Of a stretch of DNA of 64,000 nt, positions 27,378-37,455 are shown in pieces. Under the pieces are notes generated by a model that saw only the letters and a program-made list of their open reading frames with translations, was not told the origin of the DNA and ran no database searches. Positions within the stretch are counted from its first letter, which is position 1, and every line of letters begins with the position of its first letter. The stretch is from Gammaproteobacteria bacterium (lineage in GTDB: Bacteria > Pseudomonadota > Gammaproteobacteria > Steroidobacterales > Woeseiaceae), in NCBI GenBank assembly GCA_030429005.1, contig JAUIDP010000002.1, positions 1-64,000 of the forward strand, in the 5' to 3' direction. Both the position numbers and the translations under genes were made by a program.

Positions 27378-27946
27378 CCCTGGAACCACTTCTGGCTGAG
27401 CTTGTCGATCACCTTGTTCGGGTATTTGCGCTTGCCCAGGCTACCGTTGTAGCGGCCCAGTGCGCGGCGTAAATCACCGTCCTCCTTGTCCAGGTAGTAC
27501 TTGAGTATCGTGCAGCCGTAGCGCAGGTTGGTTTCCACGCGAATCAGGTTGTCATCCGGCCGCCCGATCTCATCCTTCCAGAAGGGCATGATCTGCATCA
27601 GTCCCAGTGCGCCGGCAACGGAGACCGCGTAGGAGTCAAAATTGCTTTCAACTTCGATGACGGCGAGAACCAGCTCCGGTTCGAGCCCGGCGATTGACGC
27701 TTCGTAGTGCACATGCGTGAGAATGCGCATGCGCTCGTCCGGGTCCGGGACCTGGTTTGCGAGCCGTCGCGACATGTCAGTCAGCCAGACGGCGGCGTCA
27801 AAACGGTCGTCGAAACTGTCGGCACGGTTGGCGGCTGCACGCAGGGCCTCGCGCAGTTCAGGGTCTGGCGACTCCTGTGGCCAGGCGGAAGCGCTCGCCA
27901 GCAGCAGGCAGGCGCAAACGATCAGGTTGTTGCGTAGCGTCAGCAT
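27374..27946 (-). CDS. Lytic transglycosylase domain protein (SLT family)
   Basis: About 190 aa with an N-terminal signal peptide (LIVCACLLLASASAWPQ). The SLT domain is seen as LVLAVIEVESNFDSYAVS, with the catalytic Glu in EVES, then AGALGLMQIMP and RYGCTILKYYLDKE. It cleaves peptidoglycan glycan strands non-hydrolytically in the periplasm. It is shorter than Slt70 or MltC, so it is a minimal-type enzyme. The ATG at 27946 is preferred over the ATG two codons upstream. Confidence 0.9.
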   Translation of the reverse strand: MLTLRNNLIVCACLLLASASAWPQESPDPELREALRAAANRADSFDDRFDAAVWLTDMSRRLANQVPDPDERMRILTHVHYEASIAGLEPELVLAVIEVESNFDSYAVSVAGALGLMQIMPFWKDEIGRPDDNLIRVETNLRYGCTILKYYLDKEDGDLRRALGRYNGSLGKRKYPNKVIDKLSQKWFQG

Positions 27947-27984
27947 ATCCACGCGTTACTATATAAGAATTAACAGCTTACCGC

Positions 27985-29679
27985 TTATTCTTTAAGTAAT
28001 TCGAGAGCTGCTGCACGGTTCAGGCTGCGTGCCTCGCTGTCTTTTCGATGGCGATACTCCAGCTCGCCCGCCGCAAGGCCACGCTCGGAAACGACCAGGC
28101 GGTGCGGCACGCCGATCAGCTCCGCATCGGCAAACTTGACGCCCGGGCGAACGTCGCGATCGTCATACAGCACGTCGAACCCGAGTGCCTGCAGCTGGGC
28201 ATACAACTCTTCGGCTGCTGCGCGCACCGTATCCGAGCGCTGCAGGTTGATCGGCACGATGACGACATCGAACGGCGCAATCGGGTTCGGCCAGATTATG
28301 CCGTTGTCGTCATGGCCCTGCTCGATAGCGGCACCGACAATGCGCGTAACACCGATGCCATAGCAGCCCATCAACATGGGGACATCGTTACCGTCCCTGT
28401 CCTGGACCGTGGCACCCATGGCTTCACTGTACTTGGTGCCGAGCTGGAATATGTGCCCGACTTCGATGCCGCGCGCGATCCTTACGGTGCCGCTGCCGTT
28501 CGGCACCGGGTCGCCGGCGACGATGTTTCGAATATCCACCGTCTGCGGCTCATCGAGATCGCGCCCGAAGTTAACCCCGATGTAGTGCTGGCCAACCTCG
28601 TTGGCGCCGCAGGAAAAGTCGGCAAGTGCGGCAACGGCGTGGTCGAAGTAGACCGGCATGTCCAGCCCGACGGGTCCCAGCGAACCGGGTTCGCTGCCGG
28701 TCGCCTTGCGGATCGTGTCCGTGTCAGCCATCGTCAACGGTGATGCCACGCCATCGAGCTTTTGTGCTTTTACCGCGTTCAGTTCATGGTCACCGCGCAA
28801 TACCAGCGCGACAGGGCCGGCGTCACCTTCGACGATCAGCGTCTTGATCGTCCGGGCAGGCTCGGTATCCAGTAACTTGCACAGGTCGTCGATCGTCCTG
28901 ACACCCGGTGTGGCAATTTTCTCCAGTGGCTGGCCCGGCTCCGGCCGGGGTTCTGCTGCGGGCAATGTTGCAGCGGACTCGATGTTGGATGCGTAATCAT
29001 CGTCATCGCTGTACGCGATGGCGTCTTCGCCCGAGTCGGCAATAACATGGAATTCCTGCGACTTGCTGCCGCCGATTTCACCGCTGTCAGCCCAGACGAC
29101 CCTGAAGTCCAGGCCGAGCCGGGTGAATATCGCTGCATAGGCCGCGTGCATCTTCTGGTACGAAGCTTCGAGGCCGGACTGGTCGATATCAAAAGAGTAG
29201 GCGTCTTTCATGATGAACTCGCGTGAGCGCATGACGCCGAAGCGCGGCCTGATCTCGTCACGGAACTTGGTCTGGACCTGGTAGAAGTTGACGGGCAGTT
29301 GCTTGTAGCTTCTCAATTCGCGCCGGCCGATGTCGGTGATCACTTCTTCGTGGGTAGGGCCGTAGCAGTATTCGCGGTCATGACGGTCCGACATCCTGAG
29401 CAGCAGCGGACCGTACTGTTCCCAGCGACCGGTTTCCTGCCAGAGTTCCGCCGGGTGCACCGACGGCATCAGCAATTCCAGTGCGCCGGCGCGATCCATT
29501 TCCTCGCGAATGATGGCTTCGATCTTGCGCAATACGCGGACACCGAGCGGCATCCACGTGAACAGGCCGGACGCAAGCCGACGAATCAGCCCCGCGCGCA
29601 GCATCAACTGGTGGCTGACGATCTCGGCTTCTGCCGGAACTTCCTTGAGAGTGGTCAGACCGAATTCGGAAAATCGCAT
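27985..29679 (-). CDS. proS: Prolyl-tRNA synthetase
   Basis: A 564-aa class II synthetase of the bacterial type. It has motif 2-like [21 protein letters not shown], the inserted YbaK-like editing domain at about residues 225-385 ([20 protein letters not shown] and [17 protein letters not shown]), and the C-terminal anticodon domain ([19 protein letters not shown]). Length agrees with E. coli ProS (572 aa). It ends about 38 nt before the transglycosylase start, same strand. Confidence 0.97.
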   Translation of the reverse strand: MRFSEFGLTTLKEVPAEAEIVSHQLMLRAGLIRRLASGLFTWMPLGVRVLRKIEAIIREEMDRAGALELLMPSVHPAELWQETGRWEQYGPLLLRMSDRHDREYCYGPTHEEVITDIGRRELRSYKQLPVNFYQVQTKFRDEIRPRFGVMRSREFIMKDAYSFDIDQSGLEASYQKMHAAYAAIFTRLGLDFRVVWADSGEIGGSKSQEFHVIADSGEDAIAYSDDDDYASNIESAATLPAAEPRPEPGQPLEKIATPGVRTIDDLCKLLDTEPARTIKTLIVEGDAGPVALVLRGDHELNAVKAQKLDGVASPLTMADTDTIRKATGSEPGSLGPVGLDMPVYFDHAVAALADFSCGANEVGQHYIGVNFGRDLDEPQTVDIRNIVAGDPVPNGSGTVRIARGIEVGHIFQLGTKYSEAMGATVQDRDGNDVPMLMGCYGIGVTRIVGAAIEQGHDDNGIIWPNPIAPFDVVIVPINLQRSDTVRAAAEELYAQLQALGFDVLYDDRDVRPGVKFADAELIGVPHRLVVSERGLAAGELEYRHRKDSEARSLNRAAALELLKE

Positions 29680-29793
29680 CGAGCAGTGTCCTGTATGTCT
29701 CGCTTGTTTCGCAAGTCGCGAATTCTAGAGCATAAAGTCGGCGAATTGTTGCTAAATGCGCAACCCGTGTTGACAGTTTGCAGAAAGCACGAG

Positions 29794-30453
29794 ATGGTCG
29801 CGGCTTTCGAGCGCTGGCGAGAATTGTTGGAAGGCAGAAGAAACCCGTTCATTGCCCGCGAGGGAATTCCGTTCCTGCTGGCCGCGGTCGCGGGGTTCGT
29901 AGCGGCGCTGCGCTACCACGACTGGACCGTGGCGCTCCCGATCGGCCTGCTGATCGTCGCACTCTGGCTGCTGTTTCGCGATCCGCGACGGCGAATTCCG
30001 CCGGCGCCGCTCGGCGTGGTAAGCCCGGTCGATGGCACTGTTGTCAGCGTTGACCGCGTCAGTACCGGCTTCTTCGACGGCGAAGCACACCGGGTGCGCA
30101 TCGACATCGATGCTTTCGGTACCTACACGGCACGCTCGCCCGTCGAAGGCAAGATCATGGACCTGAATTCACTCGACGCGAGCAGGGTTGCGGACTACGA
30201 AACACACGCATTGTGGGTGCAAACCGACGAAGGCGACGACGTGGTGCTGCAGTTTTCGGGCTACCGACTCGGACTGGCGCCCAAGGCCATCGTGCGTTAT
30301 GGCGAAAGAATCGGCCAGGGCAAGCGTTGCGCATTCCTGCGGCTGGCGCGCAGTGCAGAAGTGCATTTGCCGCCGACGAGTTCTGTCCTGGTCGAACCGG
30401 GGGCCGTGGTCCGTGCCGGCTCGGACCTGATCGGAAAGTTGCTGCACTCCTGA
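29794..30453 (+). CDS. Phosphatidylserine decarboxylase-like protein, probably non-cleaving
   Basis: A 219-aa membrane-anchored protein with hydrophobic residues at about 25-62, followed by FRDPRRRIPPAPLGVVSPVDG, the strong signature of short (archaeal/Bacillus-type) phosphatidylserine/archaetidylserine decarboxylases. The self-processing site that is normally KFGSRVDV reads RLARSAEV (residues 183-190), so the Gly before Ser187 is replaced by Arg. The usual NVHVNR region reads GTYTAR (109-114), without the catalytic His. It may therefore be a non-catalytic or re-purposed homologue. The start is the ATG at 29794; a longer open frame upstream overlaps proS antisense. Confidence 0.75.
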   Translation: MVAAFERWRELLEGRRNPFIAREGIPFLLAAVAGFVAALRYHDWTVALPIGLLIVALWLLFRDPRRRIPPAPLGVVSPVDGTVVSVDRVSTGFFDGEAHRVRIDIDAFGTYTARSPVEGKIMDLNSLDASRVADYETHALWVQTDEGDDVVLQFSGYRLGLAPKAIVRYGERIGQGKRCAFLRLARSAEVHLPPTSSVLVEPGAVVRAGSDLIGKLLHS

Positions 30454-30511
30454 GTGAAATGCCGCAGTTGCCGTGGCAGACTTGTAGCCGGTACTTGTCA
30501 GGAATTTCAAA

Positions 30512-31195
30512 TTGATTCAGCCCGAACAGCAACGCCGGGCCTACCTGCGCGCGCTGGGAATCGATGTCTGGGTATCACGCGACCAGGTCGACTCGCCGGA
30601 AGTGCTCGCCACGGAGTCCGCGGACGCCGCCAGTGAGACGCTCGACTGGAGCGGCTTGCGGGCGGCTGTTCGCGACTGCACCCGCTGCGCTTTGCACAAA
30701 AGCAGGACGCAAACGGTGTTCGGTGTTGGCAACGAGGCGGCGGACTGGCTGGTCGTCGGCGAGGCACCGGGCGCCGAGGAAGATCGGCGAGGCGAGCCGT
30801 TTGTCGGTCGTGCCGGGCAGTTACTGGACGAAATGTTGCGCGCTGTCGGCATGCACCGTGGCGACGTCTTCATCGCGAATATCCTGAAATGCCGGCCGCC
30901 GAACAATCGCGATCCGGCAGCGGATGAAGCTGATGCCTGCCGTGCCTACCTCGAACGCCAGATCGAACTGATCCAGCCGAAAATCCTGCTTGCCGTGGGG
31001 CGAATCGCGGCCCAGCAGCTGTTGGCAACCGACACTCCGGTCGGCAAGCTGCGTGGCCGGTTGCACCAGTATGCGGGTATCCCGATGGTCGTGACCTATC
31101 ACCCGGCCTACCTGTTGCGCAGTCCGGCGCAGAAGCGCAAGGCCTGGCAGGACCTGTGCCTTGCAATGCGCGTGGCGAAGGGCCAGGCAGCATGA
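30512..31195 (+). CDS. Uracil-DNA glycosylase, family 4/5 (Fe-S type)
   Basis: A 227-aa glycosylase that excises uracil from DNA. The conserved motif is LVVGEAPGAEEDRRGEPFVG. Candidate [4Fe-4S] cysteines occur as CTRC in an N-terminal CTRCALHKSRTQ block and in LKCRPPNNRDP...ACRAYL. The second catalytic motif is VTYHPAYLLRSP. The approximately 50-residue N-terminal extension is variable. The gene overlaps rimI by 4 nt, a pairing that recurs in gammaproteobacteria. It starts at the first available codon at 30512. Confidence 0.92.
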   Translation: MIQPEQQRRAYLRALGIDVWVSRDQVDSPEVLATESADAASETLDWSGLRAAVRDCTRCALHKSRTQTVFGVGNEAADWLVVGEAPGAEEDRRGEPFVGRAGQLLDEMLRAVGMHRGDVFIANILKCRPPNNRDPAADEADACRAYLERQIELIQPKILLAVGRIAAQQLLATDTPVGKLRGRLHQYAGIPMVVTYHPAYLLRSPAQKRKAWQDLCLAMRVAKGQAA

Positions 31196-31668
31196 TTACA
31201 CCGATCCAGGAAGCCCGGGTCCGGATCCGGACGATGACCCACGAAGACCTGTCCGCCGTGTCGAATATCGAGCGCCAGAGCTACCAGTTTCCATGGAGCC
31301 ACGGCGTATTTCGGGATTGCCTGCTTGCAGGCTACCAGTGCATCGTTCTCGAGCGAAATGACGAGATTGCGGGCTACAGCATCCTGTCGATCGCAGCGGG
31401 TGAGGCGCATATCCTGAATATCTGCGTGCACCCGGACTTTCGTTCGCTTGGCTATGGCGAAAGACTGCTCGATGATTTATTGTTCCGCGCCCGTTCGTCA
31501 TCCGTGCGCGAAATTTTCCTGGAAGTGCGGCCGTCGAACAAACACGCACTGGCGTTGTACAGGAAAAAAGATTTTCACAAGGTGGCAGACCGTCCCGCGT
31601 ACTACCAGGCATCGCACGGGCGCGAAGACGCCAACGTTCTCGTCAAGAAACTCACAACTGACAGCTAA
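31192..31668 (+). CDS. rimI: Ribosomal protein alanine N-acetyltransferase RimI
   Basis: A 158-aa GNAT acetyltransferase that acetylates the N-terminal Ala of ribosomal protein S18. Typical elements are IERQSYQFPWSHGVFRDCL, the acetyl-CoA loop VHPDFRSLGYGERLL (R-x-x-G-x-G) and FLEVRPSNKHALALYRKKDF. The ATG at 31192 overlaps the glycosylase stop (ATGA). An upstream in-frame start lies inside the glycosylase gene. Confidence 0.95.
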   Translation: MITPIQEARVRIRTMTHEDLSAVSNIERQSYQFPWSHGVFRDCLLAGYQCIVLERNDEIAGYSILSIAAGEAHILNICVHPDFRSLGYGERLLDDLLFRARSSSVREIFLEVRPSNKHALALYRKKDFHKVADRPAYYQASHGREDANVLVKKLTTDS

Positions 31669-31685
31669 CGCTGTCGCTCTAACGC

Positions 31686-33266
31686 ATGTCCCAGATATCT
31701 GAACAGGTAGGCAAGCGGCGTACGTTTGCGATCATTTCGCACCCGGACGCCGGCAAGACGACGCTGACCGAAAAGCTGTTGCTGTTTGGTGGCGCTATCC
31801 AGCTTGCGGGTACCGTAAAGGGCCGCAAGGCGAGCCGCCACGCGACGTCCGACTGGATGGCGCTGGAGCAACAGCGCGGTATTTCCATCACATCGTCCGT
31901 CATGCAGTTTCCCTACGAAGGTCGCGTGGTCAACCTGCTGGACACCCCGGGTCACGAGGACTTCTCCGAGGACACTTACCGCACGCTGACTGCTGTGGAT
32001 TCGGCGTTGATGGTGATCGACTGTGCGAAGGGCGTCGAGCAAAGAACGATCAAGCTGATGGAAGTCTGCCGGCTGCGCGATACACCAATCATGACGTTCA
32101 TCAACAAACTGGACCGCGACGGCAGGGAACCGATTGACCTGCTGGATGAGATCGAGTCCGTTCTCGACATCCAGTGCGCACCGATCACCTGGCCGATCGG
32201 CATGGGGCGTTCCCTGAAAGGGGTTTACCACCTGCTGCAGGACAAGATCTACCTGTACGAGAACGTCGGACGCGAAAAGAAGTCGGGCCAGACAGTCATT
32301 GAGGGCCTGGACTCGGCTGCAGTGAGCGCGGCACTCGGTGACGATGCCGGTGACTTTCGCGACGAAATCGAGCTGGTCAGGGGCGCCTGTCCGCCACTGG
32401 ACGTGGACAAATACCTGGCCGCCGAGCAGTCGCCGGTGTTTTTCGGCTCGGCGCTGGCGAATTTCGGCGTCAAGGAACTGCTGGATGAGTTTGTCCAGCA
32501 TGCGCCGACGCCGCAGGCGCGTGCAGCCGAACAACGGGTTGTCGATCCGCAGGAAGACAAACTCAGTGGTTTCGTCTTCAAGATCCAGGCCAACATGGAC
32601 CCTGGACACCGCGACCGCATTGCCTTTATGCGCATTTGCTCGGGCAAGTTCTCCAAAGGGCAGCGCCTGTTGCACGTGCGCTCGGGCAAGGAGATGAAGA
32701 TTGCCGAGGCGATTACGTTTATGGCGGCTGACCGGCAGCACGCGGACACGGCATATGCGGGCGATATCATCGGCTTACACAATCATGGCACGATCAATAT
32801 CGGCGACAGTTTCAGCGAAGGCGAGCCGTTGCGGTTTTCGGGGATCCCGAATTTTGCGCCCGAGCTGTTCCGTCGTGCCGTACTGAAAGACCCGTTGCGC
32901 CTGAAAGCCTTGCAGAAAGGCCTGGCACAACTCTGCGAGGAGGGCGCAACCCAGCTGTTCAAGCCGAAACGCAATAATGACCTGATACTCGGTGCGGTCG
33001 GGCAGCTGCAGTTCGATGTGGTTGCACATCGGCTGCTCGACGAATACAAGGTGGAATGCCAGTTCGAAGCGATCAATGTGGCCACGGCGCGCTGGGTAGT
33101 GTGCGATGATGACAAGATGCTTGCCGAGTTCGAGCGCAAAGCCTTTGACAACCTCGCACTGGATCACGGCGACCGCCTCGTCTACATCGCGCCAACAAAG
33201 GTCAACCTGAACCTGACCGAAGAACGCTGGCCGGAGATCGACTTCATGCAGACACGGGAACATTGA
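31686..33266 (+). CDS. prfC: Peptide chain release factor 3
   Basis: A 526-aa translational GTPase that recycles RF1/RF2 after termination. G1 is [18 protein letters not shown]3 is [15 protein letters not shown] and G4 is INKLDRD. Residues around [20 protein letters not shown] match the RF3 switch region. Length is close to E. coli RF3 (529 aa). It starts at ATG 31686, 17 nt after rimI, and overlaps the following MFS gene by 4 nt. Confidence 0.97.
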   Translation: MSQISEQVGKRRTFAIISHPDAGKTTLTEKLLLFGGAIQLAGTVKGRKASRHATSDWMALEQQRGISITSSVMQFPYEGRVVNLLDTPGHEDFSEDTYRTLTAVDSALMVIDCAKGVEQRTIKLMEVCRLRDTPIMTFINKLDRDGREPIDLLDEIESVLDIQCAPITWPIGMGRSLKGVYHLLQDKIYLYENVGREKKSGQTVIEGLDSAAVSAALGDDAGDFRDEIELVRGACPPLDVDKYLAAEQSPVFFGSALANFGVKELLDEFVQHAPTPQARAAEQRVVDPQEDKLSGFVFKIQANMDPGHRDRIAFMRICSGKFSKGQRLLHVRSGKEMKIAEAITFMAADRQHADTAYAGDIIGLHNHGTINIGDSFSEGEPLRFSGIPNFAPELFRRAVLKDPLRLKALQKGLAQLCEEGATQLFKPKRNNDLILGAVGQLQFDVVAHRLLDEYKVECQFEAINVATARWVVCDDDKMLAEFERKAFDNLALDHGDRLVYIAPTKVNLNLTEERWPEIDFMQTREH

Positions 33267-34492
33267 AACTTAACCGCAAGATCCTTGCCTGGGCTATGTA
33301 TGACTGGGCGAATTCAGCGTTTGCGCTGAGCGTTCTTGCCGTTTTGTTCCCGATTTTTCTCGGCAGTTACTGGAGTTCACCGGACGCCGGTGCGGCTGTT
33401 ACGGCGCGCCTCGGCCTGGTTACGGCCGGCGCTGCTTTGCTGGTCAGTATCGTTGCTCCCGTCCTCGGCGCGATTGCCGATTCGGGCGGCTATCGCAAGC
33501 GGTTCCTGATTGCGCTGGCTGTACTGGGATCGTCGATGACTGCTGCCCTGGCGCTGCCCGGTGAGGGTGCATGGCCCTGGGCGCTGGCACTGTACCTGTT
33601 GGCATCCGTTGGTTTCTACGGGTCGACGGTGTTCTACGACTCGCTGCTGGTCGATGTTGCTGAACCGGACAACTACGATATCGTCTCAACGCTCGGCTTT
33701 GCGCTGGGTTACCTTGGCGGGGCGTTGCTGCTGGCGTTGCATGTCTGGATGCTGCGGGCACCGGCGACGTTCGGCATGGAGAACCCGGCGCAGGTCATCA
33801 AGTTTGCCTTCTTTTCTGTTGGCCTCTGGTGGGCGGTATTCCTGCTGCCGCTGATCGTCTTCGTGCCCGAGAAGCGCGCGGCGTCGACCAGCCTGCAAAA
33901 GGCTGTCCAGTCGGCCTTTCGCGAATTGCTTGCGACGGTTTCGCATATCCGCCAATACCGCAATGTCGTCAAATTCCTCGCGGCGTACTGGCTCTATATC
34001 GGCGGCGTCTTCACCGTCATCTCGATGGCTGCCAACTATGGCCAGCGGCTTGGTTTCGCTGACTCGGACCTGGTGCTGGCATTCATGATCACCAACCTTG
34101 CCGGATTTCCGGCCACGCTGGCATACGGATTCCTCGGGAAGAGGTTCGGCGCGCGCAAGGGCATCTACCTCGCCTTGTCGATCTATGTCGCCGTCTCCTG
34201 CTGGGCCGTTTTCATGACCGAGATCCGCCAGTTCTTCGTCATGGCGATTATCGTCGGTTGCATCCAGGGCGGCGTGCAGGGCCTGAGCCGATCCTATTAC
34301 GCGACGCTGATCCCGCAAGGGCAACCCGGCGAGTTCTTTGGCTTCTACAACATGATGACCAAGTTTTCGCACGTCGTCGGGCCGATGGTCGTCGGTGTCT
34401 CGGCGATACTGTCGGACAGCCCGGCCATCGTCCTCATCGTACTGTTGCCGTTGTTTATCGGCGGCGGACTGTTGCTTACGCGAGTCGACTGA
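33263..34492 (+). CDS. MFS transporter, UMF1 (Atg22-like) family
   Basis: A 409-aa transporter with about twelve helices. The N-terminal [20 protein letters not shown] is the UMF1 hallmark (YDWANSAF). [21 protein letters not shown] is the other typical stretch. The substrate is unknown. The TTG start overlaps the prfC stop, so the two are likely co-translated. The 3' end overlaps the convergent tgpA-like gene by 17 nt. Confidence 0.9.
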   Translation: MKLNRKILAWAMYDWANSAFALSVLAVLFPIFLGSYWSSPDAGAAVTARLGLVTAGAALLVSIVAPVLGAIADSGGYRKRFLIALAVLGSSMTAALALPGEGAWPWALALYLLASVGFYGSTVFYDSLLVDVAEPDNYDIVSTLGFALGYLGGALLLALHVWMLRAPATFGMENPAQVIKFAFFSVGLWWAVFLLPLIVFVPEKRAASTSLQKAVQSAFRELLATVSHIRQYRNVVKFLAAYWLYIGGVFTVISMAANYGQRLGFADSDLVLAFMITNLAGFPATLAYGFLGKRFGARKGIYLALSIYVAVSCWAVFMTEIRQFFVMAIIVGCIQGGVQGLSRSYYATLIPQGQPGEFFGFYNMMTKFSHVVGPMVVGVSAILSDSPAIVLIVLLPLFIGGGLLLTRVD

Positions 34493-36440
34493 CCGAGCGC
34501 CGCAATTCGTCGAGAGCGTTGGCTCCGGCCGGACCGTACCGTGCCGCCAGGTATGCTTCGGTCACATCGTCAATGGTTGTACTGTCCAGCCGCGAGTCAA
34601 CGCGGGCGCGCTCCGCGAACGCGGATGGTGTCTCGCCGGTCGACAACGGCAGGCCGGTTTTTAGCTGAAACTTGCGATAGAGCCGCAGTGCGCGGTCCGC
34701 ACGCGGGGCGCGATAGCGCAGGCTGAGAAGCACGCTGATGAGCAGGATCAGGCCGAATACAATGCCGAGCAGCGTAAGCATCATCTTGCGCCAGTCCGGC
34801 GTGTCCATGCCGAGCCAGCGCATGAAGCGGTTCTGGTTGTCGGGACCGTAGCCAAGCACCAGGTCATTCCATTTTGCATTGATCGCATCCCACGACAGGC
34901 CCAGGCTATGCAGCAGGGCTGAAGGCGTCGGTATGCCCCAGGCGGCGGCTGCACCGCTGAGGCGTGACCCGCTCATGCCCGAATCGATGCGCTCGGGCGC
35001 GACGGCGGCAGTCGGGTCGACCCGGTGCCAGCCCGTTCCCGGTAGCCAGACTTCGGTCCAGGCATGCGCGTCCGACTGGCGTACGATCAGGTGTTCTGCC
35101 TGCGGGTTGAGTTCGCCGCCCTGGTAGCCGAGTACGATGCGTGCGGGGATATCGGCCGCGCGCATCAGTACCGCAAATGCAGAGGCATAGTGTTCGCAGA
35201 AGCCCTTGCGCGTGTCGAACAGGAAGCTGTCTACCGGGTCGCGTCCGAGCGGCGGCGGTTCCAGCGTATAAAAAAAGTTCTCATTATTGAATTTCTGCAA
35301 AACGGCTTCGATGTAGGCAGTTTGTGATCCGGCCTCTGCATACAGCTGTCGCGCCAGCTCGATAGTCTGCGGGTTGCTGCCGGCCGGCAGGTCGAGGTAC
35401 CAGTTGCGGAACATTTCCGGCATCTCGACATCGGCGCGGAAGTCGATGTAGGACGTCACGTCGTAGGCTATGCGCTGGTCGATCGGGAATTCGCGGGACA
35501 ATTGCTGCTGCCGGCCCATGGCGATTTTTTTCCCGAGGTCCCATTCGTAGGGCAGGTCCAGCGCAAATACCCATTGCTGACGCGTGGGTTCGAGCGTGAT
35601 CGTGTAGCTAACCGGATCGCCGCTAACCTGGATCTTGGAGCGCTCGAGATTGCTGTTGCTCGGCATCGGACCGTTGCCGCTCCAGGTGCGGCCATTGAAG
35701 CGCTGTAAGACCAGCCCGCGCCAGTACAGGTCGCGTGCCGCCGGAACCGGGCCGTCAAAACCGACTCGGAACGCCAGTTCGTCCGATAGCGACAGCGAAC
35801 TGATATCGCCCGGGCTCATCGTATCGTTCAGGCCGGAGGTCCCCGAGCTCGTGTCGATTGGCACCTGCCAGAAGGGTGTAGCAATGCGCGGGAAGAAGAT
35901 CCACATGGCCAGCGCCATTGGCAACGCATACATGACCAGGCGGCCGCTGGTCCGGAAGCTCTGTACCGCCGTCTGCTGATGTGCAGCCGACATCCGCAAC
36001 CATGCTGTCATTATCAGCAGCACGGCGACGAGCAGGTAGGGCAGCGACCACATGTATTGCTCGCGCAGCAGCGCCGACATGACAAGGAATATTGCGATGA
36101 ACAACAACACGAACTGGTCGCGCCGCTTGCGCGTCTCGAGCAGCTTCATAGCCGCCATGACCGTGAGCAGCGCCGAACCGGGGCCGACCCCGCTGACCGA
36201 TGAATAGGTGGCGAGTACACCGAGAAAACAACCCAGCGCCAGCACGGCCCGCAACGACGTGGGCGGCAGTGCGGCGCGGCGCTTTTCGATGACAAAGCGC
36301 CAGGCAGCGCAAGCGACAAATGCCGCGCTGATCCAGAGTGGCAGGAATTGCAGGTGCGGCGCGATCGCCAGCAGCAGCGCGGCCAGCGTCCATGGCAGGC
36401 TCAGCAGGAGCGAACCGTCGGTTCCGCGTGGCTTAGACAT
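34476..36440 (-). CDS. tgpA: TgpA-like protein: DUF3488 membrane region plus transglutaminase domain
   Basis: About 654 aa. An N-terminal block of six or seven hydrophobic helices is followed by a periplasmic transglutaminase-like domain with the catalytic triad in TRKGFCEHYASAFA (Cys), SDAHAWTEVWLPG (His) and WHRVDPTAA (Asp). A further transmembrane helix (LTLLGIVFGLILLISVLL) and a cytoplasmic DUF4129-like tail follow. This is the TgpA pattern, essential for viability in Pseudomonas aeruginosa by prior work. The ATG at 36440 overlaps the DUF58 gene by 8 nt. It forms a MoxR-DUF58-TgpA unit. Confidence 0.92.
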   Translation of the reverse strand: MSKPRGTDGSLLLSLPWTLAALLLAIAPHLQFLPLWISAAFVACAAWRFVIEKRRAALPPTSLRAVLALGCFLGVLATYSSVSGVGPGSALLTVMAAMKLLETRKRRDQFVLLFIAIFLVMSALLREQYMWSLPYLLVAVLLIMTAWLRMSAAHQQTAVQSFRTSGRLVMYALPMALAMWIFFPRIATPFWQVPIDTSSGTSGLNDTMSPGDISSLSLSDELAFRVGFDGPVPAARDLYWRGLVLQRFNGRTWSGNGPMPSNSNLERSKIQVSGDPVSYTITLEPTRQQWVFALDLPYEWDLGKKIAMGRQQQLSREFPIDQRIAYDVTSYIDFRADVEMPEMFRNWYLDLPAGSNPQTIELARQLYAEAGSQTAYIEAVLQKFNNENFFYTLEPPPLGRDPVDSFLFDTRKGFCEHYASAFAVLMRAADIPARIVLGYQGGELNPQAEHLIVRQSDAHAWTEVWLPGTGWHRVDPTAAVAPERIDSGMSGSRLSGAAAAWGIPTPSALLHSLGLSWDAINAKWNDLVLGYGPDNQNRFMRWLGMDTPDWRKMMLTLLGIVFGLILLISVLLSLRYRAPRADRALRLYRKFQLKTGLPLSTGETPSAFAERARVDSRLDSTTIDDVTEAYLAARYGPAGANALDELRRSVSRLA

Positions 36441-37455
36441 GCTCGTCTTCCGCGTTAAACAGCGCCAGGGCTTCCAGGCAGCTCTGCCGGTGCGCATCGC
36501 CATGCGCCGGCGCAAACTGCTGCCCCGGGAGCCGCAAGCCGTAGTCGGCCCGGGACTGGTCGGTGTCAACAATCCAGCGTGTCAGGATGGCCAGTTTCTG
36601 TTCGAGATCTGTTCCGCGGACCGTATCGAAGTCGAACCACTGGCTGCTGGTATCTGCGCCGGAGAACTGCTTCGTCAGCAACTGGCCGCTGCGCGCATAG
36701 GCTTTCCAGGCGACGTTGCGTGGCGAGTCGCCTTCGTGGAATCGCCGCAGGCCGGCGAAGTCCTCTTCGCCACGGGCATCATGCTGGCGATGACCGTGCG
36801 CGGTTTCTGTCGGCGGCGGGGGCGGCGCATTGTCGGCGATCGGCGGGTAGACGAGACCGCGAAGGTCCATGTGCAACCACGCCCACGAGCGAAAGAGTTC
36901 GAAAGGAAACAGTGTGCGTACGCCGAAGCGTTCCAGTGGTAACCAGCCGCGCTGCACGGCGTGCAGTGCCAGCGTGAAGACCCTGCTTTCGCCGGGGGCG
37001 AGATCCATGACGTCACTGACATTGTCGCCGACATACAGCATGATTCCGTGCCGGGCGTTCCTGCTGTGATTGGTGACGGCGATGCGAAATTGCGCCGTCT
37101 GCCCCGCATGCACGGCTTCGACGCCGGCAAAACTGATCTCGAGCCCGACCAGGTTGCGCTGGCACTGGTGCATGGCGACGAACCCGAGCCCGGCCAGCAG
37201 GAACGTCAGCACAAACGACAGGTTGTTGTTGTAGTTCATCGACCCCAACAGCATCGCAAAAGCCATCAGGCCATAGATGACGCCAACGCCGGTTGGCAGG
37301 ATGTATACCCGTCCCGGGGTCAGGGTCGTGCTTGCCGGGTCGAGGCCCTGGCGTTTCCTCGCCCAGCGCTGGATGCGCTGGCCCAGCGTCGCGGTCAGGC
37401 CGCGATAGAGCCGCAGCCCCGGGACGCTAAGGGATGGCCACGGTATCGAGGACAT
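36433..37455 (-). CDS. DUF58 domain-containing protein
   Basis: A 340-aa protein with two N-terminal helices (IYGLMAFAMLLGSMNYNNNLSF-like region around residues 59-98) and a DUF58 domain containing DLRGLVYPPI and EEDFAGLRRFHEGDSPRNVAWKAYARSG. These proteins accompany MoxR ATPases, probably as their clients. The 5' end overlaps the moxR gene by 29 nt and the 3' end overlaps tgpA by 8 nt, so the three are translationally linked. Confidence 0.92.
   Translation of the reverse strand: MSSIPWPSLSVPGLRLYRGLTATLGQRIQRWARKRQGLDPASTTLTPGRVYILPTGVGVIYGLMAFAMLLGSMNYNNNLSFVLTFLLAGLGFVAMHQCQRNLVGLEISFAGVEAVHAGQTAQFRIAVTNHSRNARHGIMLYVGDNVSDVMDLAPGESRVFTLALHAVQRGWLPLERFGVRTLFPFELFRSWAWLHMDLRGLVYPPIADNAPPPPPTETAHGHRQHDARGEEDFAGLRRFHEGDSPRNVAWKAYARSGQLLTKQFSGADTSSQWFDFDTVRGTDLEQKLAILTRWIVDTDQSRADYGLRLPGQQFAPAHGDAHRQSCLEALALFNAEDEHV

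Noticed and set aside
29299-29793. N-terminal extension of the decarboxylase-like protein
   Set aside because: This upstream part overlaps proS on the other strand and does not resemble any protein. The homologous part starts at the ATG at 29794.
31665-32741. Open frame of 358 codons on the minus strand
   Set aside because: It is antisense to prfC, which has intact GTPase motifs.
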